Source of the DNA: Candidatus Binataceae bacterium
GTDB taxonomy: Bacteria; Desulfobacterota; Binatia; Binatales; Binataceae
Direction of reading: 5' to 3'
Length of the DNA: 64,000 nt
NCBI GenBank assembly: GCA_035308025.1
Contig: DATGHL010000012.1
Span: 62,001 to 126,000 of the forward strand
The notes below the pieces were generated by a model. That model saw only the letters and a list, made by a program, of their open reading frames with translations, ran no database searches and was not told where the DNA came from. Of the stretch, positions 61,085-64,000 are shown piece after piece. Numbering within the stretch: the first letter of the stretch is position 1; each line of letters begins with the position of its first letter. The position numbers and the translations under genes were made by a program.

Positions 61085-61372
61085 ATGGTGGTGGGAGTCT
61101 TGCGCCTGACCCTCTTCCTGCCCGAGAACCATTCGCTCAAGGGCAAGCGCCAGGTGCTGCGCGCGATCAAGGCGCGCGTGCGCAATAAGTTCAACGTCTC
61201 GATCGCGGAATCCGACGACAACGACCTGTGGCAGCGCGCCGAACTCGGCATCTGCCAGGTCGGCAACGACCGCGGCTTCGTCGATTCGGCTTTGCGCGAA
61301 GTGGTCAACTTTATCGACGATCTGGGGCTGGCGCCCCTCGGCGAAGAATCGCTCGAAATTCTCAACTATTGA
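61085..61372 (+). CDS. ylxP: YlxP (DUF503) protein
   Basis: The 95-residue protein matches DUF503: MVVGVLRLTLFLPENHSLKG, KRQVLRAIKARVRNKFNVSI, AESDDNDLWQRAELGICQVG. The family is usually found between infB and rbfA and may take part in ribosome assembly, but no function is proven. It lies 33 bases after infB and 49 before rbfA. Confidence 0.9.
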   Translation: MVVGVLRLTLFLPENHSLKGKRQVLRAIKARVRNKFNVSIAESDDNDLWQRAELGICQVGNDRGFVDSALREVVNFIDDLGLAPLGEESLEILNY

Positions 61373-61421
61373 AATTTTCAACTATTAGGGTGCGCGCGGC
61401 GCGCGGTGTAGGCTCGAAACC

Positions 61422-61775
61422 ATGGAAGGCGATGGCAGGCGGCCCGAACGGGTCGCCGAGATGGTGCATCGAGAAGTGGCCCTGATGCTGTTGCGGGACT
61501 TGCGCGATCCGCGCCTGCGCGGGATCAGCCTGACCCGCGTGCGCATGACCGACGATCTGCGGCGCGGCCGGATCTTTTTCTCGCATCTCGGGGGCCGGGT
61601 TCGCGCCGCTGACGCGATTAAGGGCTTTCAGAGCGCCAGCGGTTTTATCCGCCGCCAGCTTGGCCGCGCGCTCAGCCTGCGCTATACGCCGGATTTCGCT
61701 TTCGAGTTTGATCCGGGTCTCGAAAGCGCCGCCCGCGTCGACACCCTACTGCGCGAAGCCCGCCCGAAGGAATAG
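61422..61775 (+). CDS. rbfA: Ribosome-binding factor A
   Basis: RbfA aids 16S rRNA maturation in the 30S subunit. The 117-residue protein has RPERVAEMVHREVALMLLRD, LRDPRLRGISLTRVRMTDDL, KGFQSASGFIRRQLGRALSL, and the C-terminal RYTPDFAFEFDPGLESAARV then DTLLREARPKE. The conserved LRYTPDLxFxxD motif is present. A diverged copy of its last 114 bases, shortened by 12, is found at 63207-63308. The genes normally following (truB, rpsO, pnp) do not appear before the window ends. Confidence 0.95.
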   Translation: MEGDGRRPERVAEMVHREVALMLLRDLRDPRLRGISLTRVRMTDDLRRGRIFFSHLGGRVRAADAIKGFQSASGFIRRQLGRALSLRYTPDFAFEFDPGLESAARVDTLLREARPKE

Positions 61776-61813
61776 TCCTGGCGAAATCAGCGAGCTGCAC
61801 CGAGCCTTTCTTT

Positions 61814-62833
61814 TTAAATAGCATTGATGATCTGGCTGACTTGTGTAAGCTCCATATTCAGTCCATGCCCGTCCACACCCAACGCGTCGGCCAGTGTCTT
61901 GAAGCGCCAACGCCAATCGAGGCGCTCCAGCGATCTTTTGTAGTTGAGCCGGGCGCGACCTGGCGTCCATTCGCGAACCGCGGGAGCAAGTACGTCGAGC
62001 CCTTCAGTGCGATTGACTGTCCCAAGATCGAGTTGGGCCTCCGGCCACAAAAGTGACTGCACTGGCGCGCTACGTGGCGGGACTCCGGCGATAGTGGCGC
62101 CCGCCGCGAGCGCATCGGTCCAGCGCGCGGTGATGTATTCGCGCTCGGGGTGGGTTTGAACGCTGGGGCTGACCCGGTTCGAAAAGGCCAATGTGAATTT
62201 GGTTCGACTCAAAATCTCCATTAAAGAGCGCTGGTTGTCCGTCGCATTACTGAGAATTGGCGGACGGCCCTGAAAGCTCAGATTGCGCGACTGGCAGAGC
62301 AGCATGCTTGACGGATCGTCCTCCCATTCTGATGGCTGGCGTCCAATTCGCAAAAGATCGAGAGCGCGCACCCCATTACATGAACCCAGACGCAATACGT
62401 CAGAGCCCCAAGGCAGCCAATCTACTGGTGCAGGTACGGCCTCGCGCCAGCTTTTCAGATCCTCCTGTTCGGTCACGAATACATGGTCAAATATCCGTGC
62501 CAGGCGCGCGAAGCGGGGGATGCGGCTTGACCAGAATGAGTCAAATGCCCAGGCGACTATCCGGCCGTATCTTTTCCGCCAATTTTCGAGCAGCAATATC
62601 GAAGCAAGATTTGCAGGATCGGGGCAGATGAGCAGGCAAGCTGCTCCCCGTCGCTTGCGCGGCAGTAAGCTACCCAACTGTTGAGTCTTCGTGGCAGTCC
62701 TGGAGCGAACCACGACTAATTTTCCATTGAGCAGTTCGGCGGCGAGCCGCGCCATATAGTTAACCGCGGTGTATCCAGGAGATCCGGGATCGGTATAAAC
62801 AATTTCAATTGGAGTTTCGATAAAAATCTCCAT
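61814..62833 (-). CDS. Glycosyltransferase-like protein (CgeB-like, GT-B)
   Basis: The 339-residue protein resembles CgeB-type glycosyltransferase proteins (PF13524). Features: IEIVYTDPGSPGYTAVNYMA at the start; FDHVFVTEQEDLKSWREAVP with VDWLPWGSDVLRLGS in the middle, the typical FVTxxxxLxxW...WLPxG domain junction; and TDNQRSLMEILSRTKFTLAF followed by YITARWTDALAAGATIAGVP, matching the donor-site region where family members have RxFExxAxGA. Here ARWTDALAAGA replaces it. No neighbour shares a pathway. GC content is lower and less regular than in the nusA operon, consistent with recent acquisition. It lies opposite to rbfA, between rbfA and its duplicated fragment. Confidence 0.7.
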   Translation of the reverse strand: MEIFIETPIEIVYTDPGSPGYTAVNYMARLAAELLNGKLVVVRSRTATKTQQLGSLLPRKRRGAACLLICPDPANLASILLLENWRKRYGRIVAWAFDSFWSSRIPRFARLARIFDHVFVTEQEDLKSWREAVPAPVDWLPWGSDVLRLGSCNGVRALDLLRIGRQPSEWEDDPSSMLLCQSRNLSFQGRPPILSNATDNQRSLMEILSRTKFTLAFSNRVSPSVQTHPEREYITARWTDALAAGATIAGVPPRSAPVQSLLWPEAQLDLGTVNRTEGLDVLAPAVREWTPGRARLNYKRSLERLDWRWRFKTLADALGVDGHGLNMELTQVSQIINAI

Positions 62834-63206
62834 TCATGCTACACACTGAACTTATCGGTATGTAACTGGTAGTAGACGTTTATGTACTGACAGCGCTCAC
62901 GCTCCGCAGCTATGAGATTTACCCGCGCTGGCGGGACCGTCGCTTGAGCTTCCTACGCTTAGCGCAACAGAAACGGCTTGATCTGCTTTTTTGTATCCGC
63001 GAGACGGGTCAAGAAAAGCGAGCAACGGGTCGCGCTTAAATCTTTCCGAATTCGCTCGAATAGCCTAATAAGCCGCCGCGGCATGAGCAAGTGTACTCGT
63101 TCAGTACATGGTGAATTATTTGGAATTTGGCGCGTCATGGCGGACATTCGCGCGCGAATGACTCTTAAAAACCGCGAAGCTTAAATTGCGCGGCGGTGCA
63201 GCGGAT
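62834..63206. other. Gene-free AT-richer segment before the rbfA fragment
   Basis: I see no supported gene here. Two overlapping short frames (62959-63147 minus, 62978-63184 plus) have no recognisable content. The base composition is clearly more AT-rich than the rest of the window. It could be decayed mobile DNA. Confidence 0.5.
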
Positions 63207-63308
63207 GGTCGCGTGCTCAGCCTGCGCTATACCTCGGAGTTCGATTTCGAGTTTGATCCGGGCCTCGAAAGCGACGTCCGGCGGCGCGAAGCCCGCCCCA
63301 AGGAATAG
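63207..63308 (+). pseudogene. Diverged fragment of rbfA 3' end
   Basis: These 102 bases match the last 114 bases of rbfA (61662-61775) at about 88 percent over the aligned first 72, with a 12-base in-frame deletion, and identical ends (GCGCGAAGCCCGCCC, AAGGAATAG). The frame is kept: LSLRYTSEFDFEFDPGLESD then VRRREARPKE and stop, against LSLRYTPDFAFEFDPGLESA in the intact gene. No start or upstream part of rbfA precedes it. A short stem-loop CCTCGA-AAA-TCGAGG (63315-63329) follows. Confidence 0.85.
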
Positions 63309-63360
63309 CTCTCGCCTCGAAAATCGAGGCCCGAACCTTATTAGGGGAATCTTCCCCCAA

Positions 63361-63388
63361 TTGACACCACACCCGTAATCTGTTAAAT
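63361..63388 (+). promoter_or_regulatory. Probable transposase promoter
   Basis: TTGACA (63361-63366) and TTAAAT (63383-63388) are 16 bases apart and end 8 bases before the transposase ATG. Just upstream is a palindrome GGGGAATCTTCCCC (63344-63357), which may lie at or near the left end of the insertion sequence. Confidence 0.6.
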
Positions 63389-63396
63389 TCCAATGC

Positions 63397-64000
63397 ATGA
63401 CGCTCAAAGAACATCTGGAACAGTTCCCAGACGAAGAAGCCTGCAAGCGCTATCTGGTAGCCAAGCGCTGGCCGGACGGCGTGCGCTGTCCGAAGTGCGG
63501 TAGCGAGAAGGTCTTTCACGTCACGCACCGCCCGTTCCATTGGGTTTGCAAGCAGCGCGATTGTGGCGGGCGGAACGGGTATCGCTTCTCCGTTATCAGT
63601 GGGACCATTTTTCAGGATACTAAACGCCCTCTGAAAGAGTGGTTCACTGTCGCTTTCCTGATTCTGAACGCAAAGAAGGGGATCAGTTCCCTGAACGTTC
63701 AGCGCATCATGGGTTTCAAGAAAGAAAAGACCGCGTGGTATATGTGCCATCGGATTCGCGCCGCGATGAAGGATAACGACTTCGCGAAATTGATGGGCAT
63801 TGTCGAAATCGATGAGTCGTTCATCGGCGGAAAAGATAAGAATCGCCACTGGAACAAAAGAACGCATATAACGGGTGGACTCGGTTCGGGTAAGGTTGGC
63901 GTCATCGGAGCAATCAGCCGTAAAGGCAACGTGGTCTGCCAGATAATCGATAACACCGATGCAGCTACGCTCAATCGCTTCGTTCGTAAGACGGTCAGCG
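63397..64000 (+). CDS. IS1595-family transposase (partial, 3' end outside window)
   Basis: The frame starts at an ATG at 63397 and is still open at the last base, giving 201 residues. It has the IS1595 (ISXO2-like) layout: an N-terminal helical part MTLKEHLEQFPDEEACKRYL, a zinc ribbon with CPKCGSEKVF and CKQRDCGG (about 29-60), FQDTKRPLKEWFTVAFLILN, and the first DDE catalytic aspartate region VEIDESFIGGKDKNRHWNKR (about 147-166), then GKVGVIGAISRKGNVV. The family uses a DD(E/N)-type nuclease and has short terminal inverted repeats. The missing 3' part prevents judging whether it is intact. Codon use is less GC-biased than in the housekeeping genes. Confidence 0.9.
   Translation, partial: MTLKEHLEQFPDEEACKRYLVAKRWPDGVRCPKCGSEKVFHVTHRPFHWVCKQRDCGGRNGYRFSVISGTIFQDTKRPLKEWFTVAFLILNAKKGISSLNVQRIMGFKKEKTAWYMCHRIRAAMKDNDFAKLMGIVEIDESFIGGKDKNRHWNKRTHITGGLGSGKVGVIGAISRKGNVVCQIIDNTDAATLNRFVRKTVS

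Noticed and set aside
62959-63184. Two short overlapping frames in the AT-rich gap after the glycosyltransferase-like gene
   Set aside because: No ribosome site, no recognised motif, and they overlap on opposite strands.
1-64000. tRNA, rRNA, tmRNA or CRISPR loci
   Set aside because: I looked for TTCGAATCC-type arms, rRNA landmarks and regularly spaced repeats and saw none that assemble into such genes.

Overview
The window is a GC-rich, gene-dense stretch of bacterial chromosome with 62 intact protein genes, three more that are partial or eroded, and no rRNA, tRNA or CRISPR array that I can see. Gene orders such as rimP-nusA-ylxR-infB-ylxP-rbfA, tmk-holB-ricT-metG-tatD, ftsY-zapB-zapA-fau-rny, a proteobacterial-type isc/hsc operon and rpmH-rnpA-yidD-yidC-jag point to a didermic, proteobacteria-related organism. 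A DUF1329 exported protein, a luciferase-like (F420/FMN) oxidoreductase, an EthD-SDR pair and a TolC-type outer membrane protein fit an uncultured delta-proteobacterial or Binatota-like soil lineage. That placement is inference from gene content, not a phylogeny.

Layout. 1-9.4 kb: a GFA-family gene cut by the left edge, a DUF1329 protein, then a minus-strand run fumC - exported NTF2-like protein - leuC - luciferase-like oxidoreductase - leuD - sodC - rluD-like, with a divergent 7Fe-type ferredoxin. 9.6-13.3 kb: jag-yidC-yidD-rnpA-rpmH, in which rnpA appears to enclose rpmH. 13.7-16.5 kb: a BtuFCD-type ABC importer. 16.5-20 kb: tspO and a glycosyltransferase-like/HAD/metallophosphoesterase operon. 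20.1-21.9 kb: a compact type II restriction-modification system (controller, nuclease, methyltransferase) with repeated operator-like boxes before both transcription units and an imperfect direct repeat at its two ends. 22-25.5 kb: an unknown protein with a soluble BtuF-like protein, then EthD-SDR. 25.7-30.7 kb: iscS-iscU-iscA-hscB-hscA-iscX, with no iscR or fdx. 30.8-41.3 kb: a conserved unknown, a ferritin-like protein, RNase Y, 5-formyl-THF cyclo-ligase, ZapA, a ZapB-like protein, FtsY, SMC and an HNH nuclease. 41.7-45.7 kb: periplasmic adaptor, TolC-like protein and Wzx-like flippase. 45.8-54.5 kb: a nine-gene minus-strand run tsaD-rsmA-mutM-pilD-tmk-holB-ricT-metG-tatD. 54.6-61.8 kb: a quinone-oxidoreductase-like gene and the nusA-infB operon. 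61.8-64 kb: an accessory end with a glycosyltransferase-like gene, a duplicated fragment of the rbfA 3' end, and an IS1595-type transposase cut by the right edge.

Most of the window is housekeeping: translation initiation and ribosome maturation, membrane insertion, Fe-S assembly, DNA repair and replication, leucine synthesis. The unusual signals are (1) the rnpA/rpmH gene-within-gene arrangement, (2) the self-regulated restriction-modification module and its boundaries, (3) the duplicated rbfA 3' end beside a mobile element, and (4) a family of modular intergenic repeats found at three loci, always at gene 3' ends. Two insertions (restriction-modification module, glycosyltransferase segment) both lie just after a gene whose 3' end is repeated at the far side, which may reflect a shared insertion mechanism.
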